Shown: piece by piece, positions 40,479-46,244 of the stretch
Layout: every line of letters begins with the position of its first letter
Position numbering within the stretch: the stretch's first letter is position 1
NCBI GenBank assembly: GCA_940671915.1
Contig: CALNVZ010003435.1
Coordinates: forward strand, 14,467,861 to 14,531,860
DNA: 64,000 bases
Direction: 5' to 3'
Origin: Paracentrotus lividus
Taxonomy: Eukaryota; Echinodermata; Echinoidea; Camarodonta; Echinidae
Program-made: the position numbers and the translations under genes
Notes under the pieces: generated by a model
Databases searched by the model: none
What the model saw: the letters and a program-made list of their open reading frames with translations, nothing else
Told to the model about the DNA's origin: nothing

Positions 40479-40700
40479 TCTCTCACTCTCCTTCCCTTCC
40501 CCCTCTCTCTCTTTCTCTCATAGGATGTGTTGAAGATCCGTACTCCTGGTGGAGGTGGCTATGGATCCCCGGATGAGTATGAGGACGACCAGGACAGCAA
40601 GAGGCCTCGCAAGCGATCACGCAAGGATGAAGATCCAAACAGTCACTTCCTAGAACGCGGGAGCGTCTATGCCTACAGACTAGCTCAAGAACAAGTCTAG
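114..40700 (+). CDS. OPLAH: 5-oxoprolinase, 3' part of gene (14 exons seen)
   Basis: The protein hydrolyses 5-oxo-L-proline to glutamate with ATP, in the cytosol, as part of the gamma-glutamyl (glutathione) cycle. Fourteen plus-strand exons, A to N, join with matching phases except across A-B. Exon A is the end of the hydantoinase-A half ([18 protein letters not shown]). Exons B-N form the hydantoinase-B half, with hallmarks [83 protein letters not shown] and [10 protein letters not shown]. About 635 codons are present. The vertebrate enzyme is about 1290 residues, so the first 540 or so lie left of the window. About 150 residues between exons A and B are absent, replaced by an inverted repeat arm. 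The C-terminus has an unusual lysine/arginine-rich insert. Family assignment is very secure; the gap is probably an assembly fault rather than a deletion. Confidence 0.95.
285..321 (+). other. Short unique intron stub before palindrome
   Basis: Only 37 bases of intron (GATGAT- and GGAGGAG-rich) separate exon A's donor from the point where the sequence becomes the reverse complement of 30.68 kb. The junction coincides with the terminus of a short inverted-repeat element, so the join could have been made through that repeat. Confidence 0.6.
322..546. mobile_element. MITE copy at the left palindrome boundary
   Basis: Same family as 30452-30682, in mirror orientation as part of the left arm. The outermost terminal bases are altered (acacagac instead of acacaaag), where the sequence passes into the exon-A intron. 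Confidence 0.8.
683..832 (-). pseudogene. Inverted copy of OPLAH exon I
   Basis: Minus strand matches exon I (30162-30311) over its full length, including mirrored donor and acceptor ends, with several substitutions and small indels that break the frame. Part of the left palindrome arm. Confidence 0.85.
975..1640 (+). mobile_element. LINE reverse-transcriptase fragment, left-arm copy
   Basis: This is the mirrored, indel-rich counterpart of the minus-strand LINE fragment at 29350-30020. Stretches encoding KLTWHNHVE-like, [10 protein letters not shown]-like and LEYGQP-like segments can be traced, but no frame stays open. It adds no information beyond the cleaner copy. Confidence 0.7.
3322..3456 (-). 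pseudogene. Inverted copy of OPLAH exon H
   Basis: The full 135-bp exon H is present almost unchanged on the minus strand, the best preserved of the mirrored exons. Two extra bases sit at the mirrored acceptor (GGTACC followed by gtctgtg rather than ctgtg), so the copy is not a perfect duplicate even here. Confidence 0.85.
4198..4421 (-). pseudogene. Inverted copy of OPLAH exon G
   Basis: The minus strand gives GIVLIKEL and [10 protein letters not shown] plus VDIDIEK in broken frames, matching exon G at 26643-26864. Several one-base changes disrupt the middle (the [19 protein letters not shown] segment). Same mirror order as the rest of the left arm. Confidence 0.85.
5631..5745 (-). pseudogene. 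Inverted copy of OPLAH exon F
   Basis: The mirrored equivalent of 25330-25439, with extra bases scattered through it (115 versus 110 bp). [10 protein letters not shown]- and [15 protein letters not shown]-like fragments on the minus strand are frame-broken versions of [10 protein letters not shown] and [11 protein letters not shown]. Confidence 0.8.
6534..6700 (-). pseudogene. Inverted copy of OPLAH exon E
   Basis: Mirrors 24365-24539, with the [11 protein letters not shown]-coding region recognisable on the minus strand as gaps and substitutions allow. It is shorter than the right-arm exon (167 versus 175 bp) through scattered base losses. Confidence 0.8.
7205..7447 (-). pseudogene. Inverted copy of OPLAH exon D and its tandem duplicate
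   Basis: Two adjacent minus-strand copies of the [15 protein letters not shown]-coding segment lie at about 7205-7313 and 7329-7447. They mirror exon D and its duplicate at 23617-23842. Finding the doubled state in both arms shows the duplication predates, or is independent of, whatever produced the palindrome. Confidence 0.8.
9030..9132 (-). pseudogene. Inverted copy of OPLAH exon C
   Basis: Degraded mirror of 21947-22057. The GDDGG-coding part and the GAGCGACT exon start are recognisable, but about ten percent of the bases are lost. Confidence 0.75.
10005..12080 (-). repeat. Mirrored 93-bp exon-B array, left arm
   Basis: About 22 minus-strand copies of the unit that contains [25 protein letters not shown] plus a splice donor. 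Units near 11040-12060 are close to full length. Those at 10140-11000 and around 11400-11700 are shortened by many single-base losses, so copy number and unit length here are not reliable. The array ends at the mirrored true start of exon B near 12130. Confidence 0.85.
12362..12660 (-). repeat. Dispersed repeat with G-run/C-run ends, left-arm copy
   Basis: Mirror of 18320-18665. It is bounded by a G-run followed by caatttgac at one end and gtcaaattgac plus a C-run at the other. The interior includes gcaaatcgca and acaccaatttt. Confidence 0.7.
13039..13165. mobile_element. Short palindromic MITE (GGGCGTTTCAT family), copy 1
   Basis: Ends are inverted repeats beginning ggggcgtttcat and ending atgaaagccc, with gtcggac/gtccgac words inside and a centre reading ctgattggctgagagc. 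No coding capacity. Mirrors the copy at 17792-17927. Confidence 0.75.
13634..13766. mobile_element. Short palindromic MITE (GGGCGTTTCAT family), copy 2
   Basis: A cleaner copy with terminal repeats gggcgtttcatcaaagga and its complement, ending gatgaaacgcccc. About 133 bp long. Mirrors 17181-17315. The family therefore has two independent insertions in this intron, each seen twice because of the palindrome. Confidence 0.8.
15423..15528. other. Unpaired centre of the palindrome
   Basis: This 106-bp spacer is the only part of 322-30682 without an inverted partner. It joins gatgaaagttgtc (left) to gacaactttcat (right). All three plus-strand reading possibilities are short. One frame stays open from the left arm through the spacer for about 40 codons ([18 protein letters not shown] then a stop). 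A minus frame is also open. No known long-read adapter sequence was recognised. Confidence 0.6.
17181..17315. mobile_element. Palindromic MITE, GGGCGTTTCAT family
   Basis: Right-arm partner of the copy at 13634-13766. Terminal inverted repeats enclose gcttgcatgtgaattggctgagag. Non-coding. Confidence 0.75.
17792..17927. mobile_element. Palindromic MITE, GGGCGTTTCAT family
   Basis: Right-arm partner of 13039-13165, with the same ends and interior and more base-level noise. Non-coding. Confidence 0.7.
18320..18665. repeat. Dispersed repeat with G-run/C-run ends, containing assembly gap
   Basis: A stretch of about 340 bp that starts with a G-run and ends with gtcaaattgcc plus a C-run. The interior carries acttgaaagaaaaagtcatt and gcgtcgggttgcgattt. 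The 25 Ns at 18367-18391 sit inside the G-run, suggesting sequencing failure there. A related copy lies at 28500-28800. Confidence 0.7.
18895..19032 (+). CDS. OPLAH: OPLAH exon B (start of hydantoinase-B domain)
   Basis: Starts after gacctggatcag and encodes 46 codons, [20 protein letters not shown] then [20 protein letters not shown] and ISTNIK, to the first donor AAG/gtaagt. It matches vertebrate [34 protein letters not shown] in frame, and exon C follows in phase 0. Using this first donor gives the normal protein. The exon is the founder unit of the array that follows. Confidence 0.9.
18946..21056 (+). repeat. 93-bp exon-derived tandem array with iterated splice donors
   Basis: About 23 head-to-tail copies. 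Each contains the last 27 codons of exon B, AAG, then gtaagt or gtgagt, then a bridge (ctctccatcttc) that leads straight into the next copy. The clean periods are exactly 93 bp, or 31 codons, with no stop. One open frame runs through more than five copies at 20436-20951 with [10 protein letters not shown] bridging units. A few copies have lost bases (one is 86 bp, and many at 19500-20400), which may be sequencing noise. The last copy ends AAG/gtatac, apparently the original intron start. Confidence 0.95.
21947..22057 (+). CDS. OPLAH: OPLAH exon C
   Basis: 37 codons, [20 protein letters not shown] then [17 protein letters not shown], phase 0 at both ends, between ttgatgtag and gtaagt. It continues directly from any donor of the 93-bp array in the same frame. 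This is the core of the hydantoinase-B domain and closely matches vertebrate sequence. Confidence 0.95.
22085..23110. repeat. AT-rich intron repeat made of two related inverted-repeat modules
   Basis: Two related modules, each with an internal ccaaggcctcaggccaagg-like or cctcggcctgcggcctgag-like palindrome and flanking cttgcacgagg/cctcgtgcag words, are separated by cacgtgacc- and tagggtaaagcccg-type segments. Together they resemble a roughly 1-kb non-autonomous element with complex internal symmetry. The mirrored copy lies at about 7960-9010. No coding frame is recognised. Confidence 0.55.
23617..23718 (+). CDS. OPLAH: OPLAH exon D
   Basis: 34 codons, [20 protein letters not shown] then [14 protein letters not shown], phase 0, acceptor tgtttatcag and donor CCA/gtaagt. 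It contains the strongly conserved [12 protein letters not shown] segment of the hydantoinase-B family. Confidence 0.95.
23743..23842 (+). pseudogene. Tandem duplicate of OPLAH exon D, donor lost
   Basis: It repeats all but the first bases of exon D at a 124-bp period, nearly identical. The bridge gtttgtttag could serve as an acceptor in the same phase, but the donor gtaagt has become ctaata, so the copy cannot be spliced as an exon. Its high identity points to a recent duplication. The same doublet is seen mirrored in the left arm. Confidence 0.9.
24365..24539 (+). CDS. OPLAH: OPLAH exon E
   Basis: Encodes [20 protein letters not shown] then [20 protein letters not shown] and continues to [11 protein letters not shown] with one spare base (phase 1). 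The donor is gtattt. The GHHADIGG histidine/aspartate cluster is a family signature likely to be involved in metal or catalysis. Confidence 0.95.
25025..25125. repeat. G-run/C-run dispersed repeat fragment
   Basis: It contains ggccatcatcc and a C-run of over 25 bases, then agtcttgacaattt and accccaggctgattagggtt. The same signature, reversed, recurs at 63555-63650 and in the mirrored left arm at 5960-6050, so this is one dispersed family. Confidence 0.6.
25330..25439 (+). CDS. OPLAH: OPLAH exon F
   Basis: Two bases finish the alanine codon from exon E, followed by [20 protein letters not shown] then [16 protein letters not shown]. The donor is AAG/gtacag. [19 protein letters not shown] is nearly identical to the vertebrate enzyme. 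Confidence 0.95.
26315..26564 (+). repeat. tRNA-like, SINE-like element in intron F-G
   Basis: A tRNA-like region at 26484-26553 has a box A match (tagctcaggtgg), a box-B-like ggttcgtaacc 30 bases later, a D-stem gctc/gagc and acceptor-stem halves ttccat/atggaa. It is flanked on both sides by inverted copies of atggaatctcatttt-like sequence. The anticodon stem is poor and box B deviates, so it is better read as a tRNA-derived repeat than a working tRNA. Mirrored in the left arm at about 4490-4740. Confidence 0.45.
26643..26864 (+). CDS. OPLAH: OPLAH exon G
   Basis: 74 codons, phase 0, [20 protein letters not shown] then [20 protein letters not shown], ending [18 protein letters not shown]. 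The acceptor is acttttgctcag and the donor gtgcga, a poor consensus match. It aligns to vertebrate [36 protein letters not shown]. Confidence 0.95.
27520..27560. repeat. SINE/LINE tail-like (ATT)n with ggcactttataaatctg
   Basis: A ggcactttataaatctgatt word directly followed by ATT repeats is a common 3' tail form of short retroposons in marine invertebrates. No body could be delimited. Confidence 0.35.
27600..27734 (+). CDS. OPLAH: OPLAH exon H
   Basis: 45 codons, [20 protein letters not shown] then [20 protein letters not shown] and IPLNQ, phase 0, acceptor tttttttcacag and donor gtaaac. Matches vertebrate [21 protein letters not shown]. Confidence 0.95.
28500..28800. repeat. Dispersed repeat with ggtcaatttgacc hairpin end
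   Basis: Opens with a G-run, tcaatttga and a C-run, itself a hairpin, then aatccgcgactgacgctta and aagtgtcctacaacttttga. It is a diverged relative of the 18320-18665 repeat (shared gcaaatcgcgacccgacg core) and inverted relative to it. It adjoins the 3' end of the LINE fragment. Confidence 0.6.
28800..30020 (-). mobile_element. Non-LTR retrotransposon (LINE) 3' fragment
   Basis: The minus strand encodes a reverse-transcriptase C-terminal segment. The clearest 118 codons (29458-29814) include [20 protein letters not shown] and [16 protein letters not shown], typical of the thumb and connection of Jockey/CR1-like LINE polymerases. Just upstream a frame reads [11 protein letters not shown], where the second-strand catalytic motif should read FADD, so the first aspartate is lost. 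The tail toward 28800 ends with aataaagacaaattt. It is 5'-truncated and inactive. Confidence 0.7.
30162..30311 (+). CDS. OPLAH: OPLAH exon I
   Basis: 50 codons, [20 protein letters not shown] then [20 protein letters not shown] and [10 protein letters not shown], phase 0, acceptor cattcttcttcag and donor gtgata. The GGNVETSQR stretch is a family hallmark. This is the last exon inside the palindrome. Confidence 0.95.
30452..30682. mobile_element. MITE with ~45-bp terminal inverted repeats
   Basis: Ends read gtgtaacacaaagacttac and the complement, followed inward by gattgat and the poly-T word gattttttc. The centre contains agggttagggctagggtta. Other copies are at 322-546 (left arm) and 59870-60090 (AARS intron). 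Non-coding. Its right end is exactly where the palindrome stops. Confidence 0.85.
30731..32893. mobile_element. 2.2-kb non-autonomous TIR element with TAAT target duplication
   Basis: Terminal inverted repeats begin gggcaattccatgattag and end aattcatggaattgccc, and TAAT flanks both ends (30727-30730, 32894-32897). The interior has no long frame but contains gttagttacgttac and near-matches at least six times in both orientations-neutral positions (about 30918, 31102, 31115, 32327, 32343, 32360, 32522). It may be a deletion derivative of a cut-and-paste transposon. Confidence 0.75.
33051..33500. mobile_element. 450-bp TA-flanked MITE (CAGTCTGTGT ends)
   Basis: Starts cagtctgtgtaaaaaaaaat and ends with its complement form atttgacacagactg, with TA on each side as expected for Tc1/mariner-type insertion. 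Non-coding. Confidence 0.8.
33743..33817 (+). CDS. OPLAH: OPLAH exon J
   Basis: 25 codons, [20 protein letters not shown] then GGAGA, phase 0, acceptor tgtaatttacag and donor gtaagt. Matches vertebrate [25 protein letters not shown]. It is the first exon outside the palindrome. Confidence 0.95.
34568..35245. mobile_element. 680-bp TA-flanked MITE (CAGTCAACC ends)
   Basis: Ends cagtcaaccttgcctaag and ctaggcatggttgactg are inverted repeats with TA duplications at 34566-34567 and 35246-35247. The interior has a relatively GC-rich patch (aacacggccacgtgg, tgtgcacgcgattcgcaccc) but no recognised gene. Confidence 0.75.
35307..35389 (+). CDS. OPLAH: OPLAH exon K
   Basis: [20 protein letters not shown] then DPEIFER plus two bases, with donor gtgggt. 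The conserved [16 protein letters not shown] block of hydantoinase B is intact. Confidence 0.95.
36051..36211 (+). CDS. OPLAH: OPLAH exon L
   Basis: One base completes the arginine codon, then [20 protein letters not shown] and [20 protein letters not shown] and [13 protein letters not shown] plus one base, with donor gtagag. RFRGGDGV is a family hallmark. Confidence 0.95.
36582..36660. repeat. (AAT)n microsatellite with retroposon-tail-like flank
   Basis: Ten AAT repeats followed by acccaatatttataactcacc and ggcccaaagcgctcac, resembling the tail of an inverted short retroposon. Confidence 0.4.
37500..37710 (+). mobile_element. SINE-like 3' fragment with (ATT)n tail
   Basis: Contains gtgaatgggtaccggtagga, ctgtgagcgcctttcggg, gataatgcgccttgagcac and gtgcgcaatacaaatcac, then ATT repeats. 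Such GC-rich words ending in -gcgc-ATA/ATT tails are typical of tRNA- or 5S-related SINE tails in marine invertebrates. The promoter head is not seen. Confidence 0.5.
38225..39094. mobile_element. 870-bp TA-flanked element with iterated GGGGTAATTATGGCC word
   Basis: Ends ggggagactggggtaattat and taattacccccgtctcccc, TA on both sides. The word ggggtaattatggcccc recurs at 38250, 38614 and 38896 in addition to the ends. No coding frame longer than chance. Nested in the larger TIR element. Confidence 0.8.
39695..39792 (+). CDS. OPLAH: OPLAH exon M
   Basis: Two bases complete a glycine codon, then [20 protein letters not shown] and [12 protein letters not shown], phase 0 at the donor gtgagt. It corresponds to vertebrate [29 protein letters not shown]. 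Confidence 0.95.
40375..40523 (+). repeat. CT-rich microsatellite forming an extended polypyrimidine tract
   Basis: Nearly 150 bases of CT/CCT/TTTC run straight into the tag acceptor of the terminal exon. It is a simple repeat that doubles as a very long polypyrimidine tract. Confidence 0.8.
40524..40700 (+). CDS. OPLAH: OPLAH exon N (terminal exon)
   Basis: 58 codons and a stop: [20 protein letters not shown] then [20 protein letters not shown] and [18 protein letters not shown]. The TPGGGGYG and GSVYxYRxAQE landmarks match the vertebrate C-terminus. The [14 protein letters not shown] insert between them replaces a proline-rich linker of the vertebrate protein and looks like a nuclear-localisation-type basic cluster. 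Confidence 0.95.
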   Translation, partial: DVLKIRTPGGGGYGSPDEYEDDQDSKRPRKRSRKDEDPNSHFLERGSVYAYRLAQEQV

Positions 40701-41780
40701 TGTGGGCCAAATTTTAGCCTACCATGTTAGTCCTGGAATAAGTCCTAGTTCCGATCAAATTATAGCCTACTCTATTTTTATATGCTTTCTGATTGATTCT
40801 CCAGTTGTGAATCCAACATTAGCTCTGATGAATGATTTTATCAGACATAATGGCCCGAATTCACAAAGGAGGATTCTGCAAAACCCACGGATCCATGGAT
40901 CCGTGGGTTTTTTAATTGACGGCTCCACGGATCCACCAGTTTATGATTCACCAACAGTTGACCCAAATTATTACGTTTTATGACGCTGTGGATCTGTGGA
41001 TTCAGTCGATTCCACCTTTGTGAATACCATATTGAAAATCCTAGGTCCAACCCTAGGTTAAACCCAGGGTTGAAACCATGGATTTTGCAGAATCCACCTT
41101 TGTGAATTCGGGCCATTGTCTGGGGATAGATAGTAGCTACATTTGTATTATCCTGAGACAATAAGGCCAATAAAATCCTTTGTCTGATCCAATGCCAGAT
41201 CCATCACTGTTGTCAGTGTTATCTATACCTACATATTGCACCTCTATGTATATTTCAAAGCTTTTAATTTTTTTTAATTAAAAAAATTGGTCATATAAAG
41301 AAGTATTTATGCTTACAGACTAGCCTGGGAACAAATCTAGTGTCAACTCAGTTTATGCATACTGCATTACCCTATAATGTAGAAATATCTCTAAGTTTGA
41401 GCCTACTCTATTTTAGTATGCTTGCTAATTGATTATAAGTGTTATCTACATGTACACTACATATTGCGCCTGATCTTTATATTAATGCTTTCAATTTTTT
41501 TTAAATTCTTGTCATTGTAAATGTATGCTTATTGGAAGTAGATCTTTACATATTTTATTTATATATATATATATATATATATGCCAAGAGCCCAAGAGCA
41601 AGTCCAGTGTCAACTCAATTTGAACCTACTCTATTTTCGTCTGCTCATTGTTTGCATTTTAGTGTTAGCTATTCCAACCAACTAGGCTAGGAATAATTAA
41701 ATATTCGACTCAATCTCATATACAATGTACATGTAATTGTGAGTGTTTTATTTTGTACATGTACTAAGTAGCTTTCAGTA
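40701..41780 (+). other. OPLAH 3' flank / UTR with repeated stop-codon region
   Basis: Holds a MITE (40849-41117), a candidate poly(A) signal aataaa at 41169, and two diverged copies of the end of exon N plus its UTR. Copy 2 (about 41303-41512) starts tttatgcttacagactagcc and keeps acaaatctag. Copy 3 (about 41580-41680) keeps agagcaagtccagtgtcaac. An AT dinucleotide tract lies at 41562-41582. Confidence 0.65.
40849..41117. mobile_element. MITE with AATGGCCCGAATTCACAAAGG ends
   Basis: Inverted ends aatggcccgaattcacaaag and tttgtgaattcgggccatt enclose a second internal hairpin, acccacggatcc/ggatccgtgggt. About 270 bp, non-coding. It interrupts the first copy of the OPLAH 3' UTR but is absent from the tandem copies downstream, so it inserted after that duplication. 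Confidence 0.8.
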
Positions 41781-41859
41781 TACATGTAAATGTGAACTGG
41801 CCCCCAAAAAGTTTTATGACATATCGATGCTAGTTTCCTGTTGCTCCTCTTCTCTTCCC

Positions 41860-42470
41860 GAAAATTTGCATGATTTTAGTGTGCGATGTAATCTACAACT
41901 CTGCGCTAGTAAGTTTTTAAAAATAATATAAATTTATTTTATATGAATTAATTATGATAATTTATGCATGAAATCATACTTTTTGCTCTAATTGACAAAA
42001 TAAAACTCTTAGAATGCTAACTTTGTGTATTATTATTCCTTATAGTATTCCTAACAATTGTACTTCGAAAAAATTCTGGTATCGAAAATAATTTCTTATG
42101 TATTTTATTGATTTATGAATTTCTTATGTATTTCTTTGTTTGTTTGACCTTTTGTTTTTCCTTGTTTTTTTTTTCGCAAAAGTTATTGCACAACCATTTT
42201 AAAGCATAATAATGCTAAATAAATTGATTTCATCCAATGAAAGTGAAATTAATCATATCTTAATGAATAAGGTGAGAAACTCCATTTGCATTGACTTTGT
42301 ACACAAAATCATGTTTATGAGCCGTTTTCGGTCTGACGGATATTTTTGAAAATCGTGCAGCGTTGTAACGGTACAACCGATTTGCAAAAATTGTTTTAAA
42401 AGATGCGCAAGACTTGAAAGTAAAAAGTCAGCAAGCGGCGCGATCAAAAAATTTGTGCGGTGGAATGGGT
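41860..42470. repeat. Dispersed repeat shared with 63640-64000
   Basis: Long matching stretches with the window's right end, such as tatgaattaattatg, catgaaatcatactttttgc, cctaacaattgtact and tttcttatgtattt. This copy continues to about 42470 (ggcgcgatcaaaa) and lacks the G-run start seen at 63.6 kb. No coding frame. Confidence 0.7.
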
Positions 42471-45385
42471 CTTTTTAGGGGTTAACAATTTACTCCTAAC
42501 AAATCATTTCATTCTAATTGTCATAATAGTAGGCCCCTATGTATTAACATGCAGTAATGATGATATACAATTTGAATATAGTTTGTTATTTGTCTTTATG
42601 ATATAAACAAAATTGCCAAATGTACTGAAAAAATACTTATATAGTTATTTTTGCATTATAAAGTACAGTATTATAATATCATATATTTCTTTTTTCAGTG
42701 CAGTTCATATGATGTAATATTTACATAATTAAAAAGTTGTGTTGATTGGGATTTTAAATGCCACAAATAAATATTAGCATTAAATGCACTGTGATAGATT
42801 ATAATCATGACATATATTGGCAATTGCTTTAATTTTTACTTAGTAAAATTAACATATTTTTTATTCAAATGTTATTGTGGAGAGTAAACCCATCAATCAA
42901 TTAAAGTTTCACATAAGAGGGTTAGATAATTGCATTAATCATTTACATTCCTGTACTGCATACTATAGGCTCTAAATGACTGTCAAACAGTTAAAGTTGA
43001 AGTAGAGAATCTATTTTTATGTTGCCGCTGATTACAGTAAATTCCTGTTAAAACAAGATGCTCATGAACAATTAAGCCAATTACCTCATTATAATGCAAC
43101 ATAGGCACATGCTTATTGATACTAAGGGAATCACCATGTTATAATGAAATCTTGTATCCTTGCTCATTGTAATGAGAGTTGCCTGTAGCCTATATAGATA
43201 TTGAATGTGGATTGATTTGTTGTACTACTTTAATAGGGTGAATGTGGGCATTACTTCTGCAATACACAATTCAACAAATAATGATCCTATTTTAACCCTC
43301 ATGGAATTTACCTTCATGTTTATGTGTGTAATTAATATCCTAGATATTTAACAGGTTTGATTGTTCTCTTGTAAAGATTAAATCTGAAATACCATGAGCC
43401 ATATTTCTCTTACGACTAAAGAATGTATTTAAAAAAAATCTGTTCCTGATTGTTTATATTACTTGATTAAATCTTATCACTTAATCTGAATGAATGTGAA
43501 TAGAATGATTGATTTTCACCTGATTGGTGTTTTTGTGAACATGATCATGATAGAATGTTTGTCTAAATGATAAAAGAAAGAGTGCCATCCATTCATGTAT
43601 GTGTTCGAAAATAAAACCAGAAACTCTCATGAAAGGAAACTTCTATCAGGAAATGTACCATAACAGCAGCCGTTTTCCAAGGCTTTCACTTTCACAAATT
43701 GCAACTGTACATACAGCCCACTCCTGTTATAAAAAGTTGCTCGGGCCCAACCTATACATAACCTTATTATGCTAAACATCATATGACTTGTGTACATGTG
43801 CATATCTGAAAACATCTGACTGAGAGAATTACAGCCTCTTATTCCGAAGACTTTTGTATCTATGATTGTTATCAGGGAGGGGGGGGGGGGGGGGGGGGGG
43901 GGGATATAGAATATTGGCATTTCAAGGCATACAAAACTTTCTTGAATCTCGACCCCTTAAGAAAGTTTAATGGAGAACATTTCTGGTTTTACAGAACACC
44001 TTGCTAATATTGGTGGTATATATATATATATATTGCATATATATATATATATATATATTATTGGACACTATAAAGGCATTAATCATTCAAAATAAAGAAA
44101 CATTTTCAATGTTATACTTCAACAAACAAGTTTATGAAAATTGTGCTTTTTCTTTTGTTAAGAACGGCTACCGCCCATTCACAGCCCACTTAAAATAACA
44201 GATTGAAAGTTTTTATTTTTTCTACTTCTTTACAAATATATTTGTTGCCCACTGCCCACCTGCATGAAATAAAAGTAATAACGATTAAAACAAAATGAAG
44301 CTGTGATATCGTTTACCAACGCTTGACACAGCGCACAATCTATCTAAATTATAAAAAAGAAACAATACATTTTCCGAGTTATGAAAAGAGAGAGAGAGAG
44401 AGAGAGAGACGGAGAGAGCAGGGAAAACTTTGTATTTTGTGTTTACCGTGATAACAGGGAAAATGAATAAGGCTACCAATTAATATTATTTGCTTTAATT
44501 ATTGCAATATTAGGAGGGATACGTGGCAAATTTTGAGCTCTCATTGTAACAGAATCAATTATTACATTGTAAAGATATAGAGAAAGGGTTATTCTATACG
44601 AAACATTCTTGGATAGGGGTTGGTATTACCTGTATTAAATGCTTGCAGCTAAAATATAGCTGCATGCACAGAGTTGTATATTATATTTATATAATTGAAT
44701 TAAAAGTTTGTTTTTTTTCTCCTTGTTGTACTTCTGCAATTGCTTTTAGATGATGCTCTCCATAGGAACAAACCTTGCATTTAAAGGAACCTAATTACCA
44801 AATTGTACATCATAAATGGCATGTATAATAAATTCATGACCGAGTTAAAAAAAAAAACAGGTTTTGGAACCATCTATTCTAGAACACTATTATATTCGAT
44901 TAAACATCATGAGTTCCCCCCCACCCCAGGCTCCGCAGCCCATGTGTTAGGTCACTGGTATCTGGATGTTTTGGGGTGTTTTTTTTTGGGGGGGGGGGAG
45001 GGCCGGGGGCTAATTGGCAGGGGCTAATACCCCACTTGACTCGACTACATCTCTCGTTTCCTTGTCTGTAGAGAAAAAAATGAAATAAACAAAAATAAAG
45101 AGAAGTGGACACCGATTCTTTATCGATATGTTAGGCGGATACCATTCAAGATCTTATGTATTTCTTTGTTTTATCCTTCTTTCTCTTCTCTCCTATACTT
45201 TGTACGTAAAATACCTTACGTACGTACGTACGCGGTATATCCACGTGTGCACGCATCATACAGACATCTGTGATCGCCCATTCTTGGTGACGTAAGCATA
45301 TTTTACAACCTTTAATAAAGTGCAATATAGTAATGTCTATTGTGAAATAAATGAGTGGATATTTTTTAATTGAATGCATGAGTCA
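42471..45385. other. Intergenic region without recognised gene
   Basis: AT-rich sequence with a G-run of about 25 (43879-43903), TA repeats (44018-44059), GA repeats (44388-44409), a G-run at 44985-44998 and a tacgtacgtacg stretch at 45220-45231. Nothing gene-like stands out. Confidence 0.6.
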
Positions 45386-45390
45386 TGTAA

Positions 45391-45603
45391 TCAAGATAAT
45401 TTAATTTTTGTTGTGTTTTTGCTGTCAAACTTTGGCTTGTTGCTCGGGGCTGCTGCCTTGCTTCGACCCATAAATTGAGCTTGCTGCCCCCCGTAACTCC
45501 TGGGGTCTTTGTTCAAGTGTGTGGCGCTCTGAACAGAGGTACCGCGCCCATATGTTGCCGCTGATTGCATCAGCCTGTCAGTGTCACTCAAGTTCGATAT
45601 TTC
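45391..45603 (-). CDS. Candidate terminal exon of an unidentified minus-strand gene
   Basis: On the minus strand a strong acceptor (cttcccttgtccttggttag) opens a frame of about 70 codons: RIEISNLSDTDRLMQSAATY then GRGTSVQSATHLNKDPRSYG and a lysine/asparagine-rich end KFDSKNTTKIKLS before the stop. Base composition is clearly richer in GC than the flanks, with coding-like codon choice. The product is not recognised. An attaaa-type poly(A) signal lies about 75 bases downstream on that strand. It may also be a chance frame, though the acceptor plus composition argue for a real exon. Confidence 0.4.
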   Translation of the reverse strand, partial: EISNLSDTDRLMQSAATYGRGTSVQSATHLNKDPRSYGGQQAQFMGRSKAAAPSNKPKFDSKNTTKIKLS

Positions 45604-45943
45604 AATCCTAACCAAGGACAAGGGAAGAAAAAAACTGTAATGAGAGGAAAATAATTGTACGTAAATAAACTCTTAGCGGCATAATCTGGTTATAAGTCAC
45701 CAGTCATTCACTCCCGTCATTTCGTCAGTGCCGAGGCGGAGACATCGTTTCACGCCATTGACTTTGTACACAGTGAGCGAGCAGAGAGGAGACAAATTGG
45801 CGATATAGCCCTCTTAGCTATTATTGGAGATATCATTATTCCCACGCTACACCTTTACATTATGAGCCTATGTCAGACGACTCAAAATCGTGAGTGGCAT
45901 ATTAAAATGCTTTATATTTCAAAAAATAAAGATCTATACGTAC

Positions 45944-46064
45944 CGTTGTTTCTCGAGTGGGTGCCGTCTTGGATATCCAAGTTAAGGCTTTGCTGTCTCT
46001 GTCATATGTTGTTCCTTCAACAGTTCTGTAAATCCAGCCATTTAAATTGAAATTTTTGTAGATT
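45944..46064 (-). CDS. Candidate internal exon of the same minus-strand gene
   Basis: The minus strand reads IYKNFNLNGWIYRTVEGTTY then DRDSKALTWISKTAPTRETT between tgtgtgtag and a good donor (gtacgt). The product is not recognised. Its end phase does not fit the candidate terminal exon directly. A short open segment at about 45715-45775 (minus NGVKRCLRLGTDEMTGVND) could be an exon between, or one of the calls is wrong. Confidence 0.3.
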
Positions 46065-46244
46065 CTACACACACGTCTCGGTAAACTCAGTGAGGACTAA
46101 CATATTTTCAAAAGAACGTAGAGGGCGAAAACACAAATAACGCCTTGCGGTACTAAATAGGGTAAGGTATTACTTCCGAGAGTATACTTTTGCATTCCAT
46201 TCTGATTATATCGCTGACCGATATATCAACTGAGGTCAAAGAAA

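Noticed and set aside
40841-41170. 109-codon minus-strand frame in the OPLAH 3' flank
   Set aside because: It lies within an inverted-repeat MITE, and the residues follow the repeat symmetry rather than a protein pattern.
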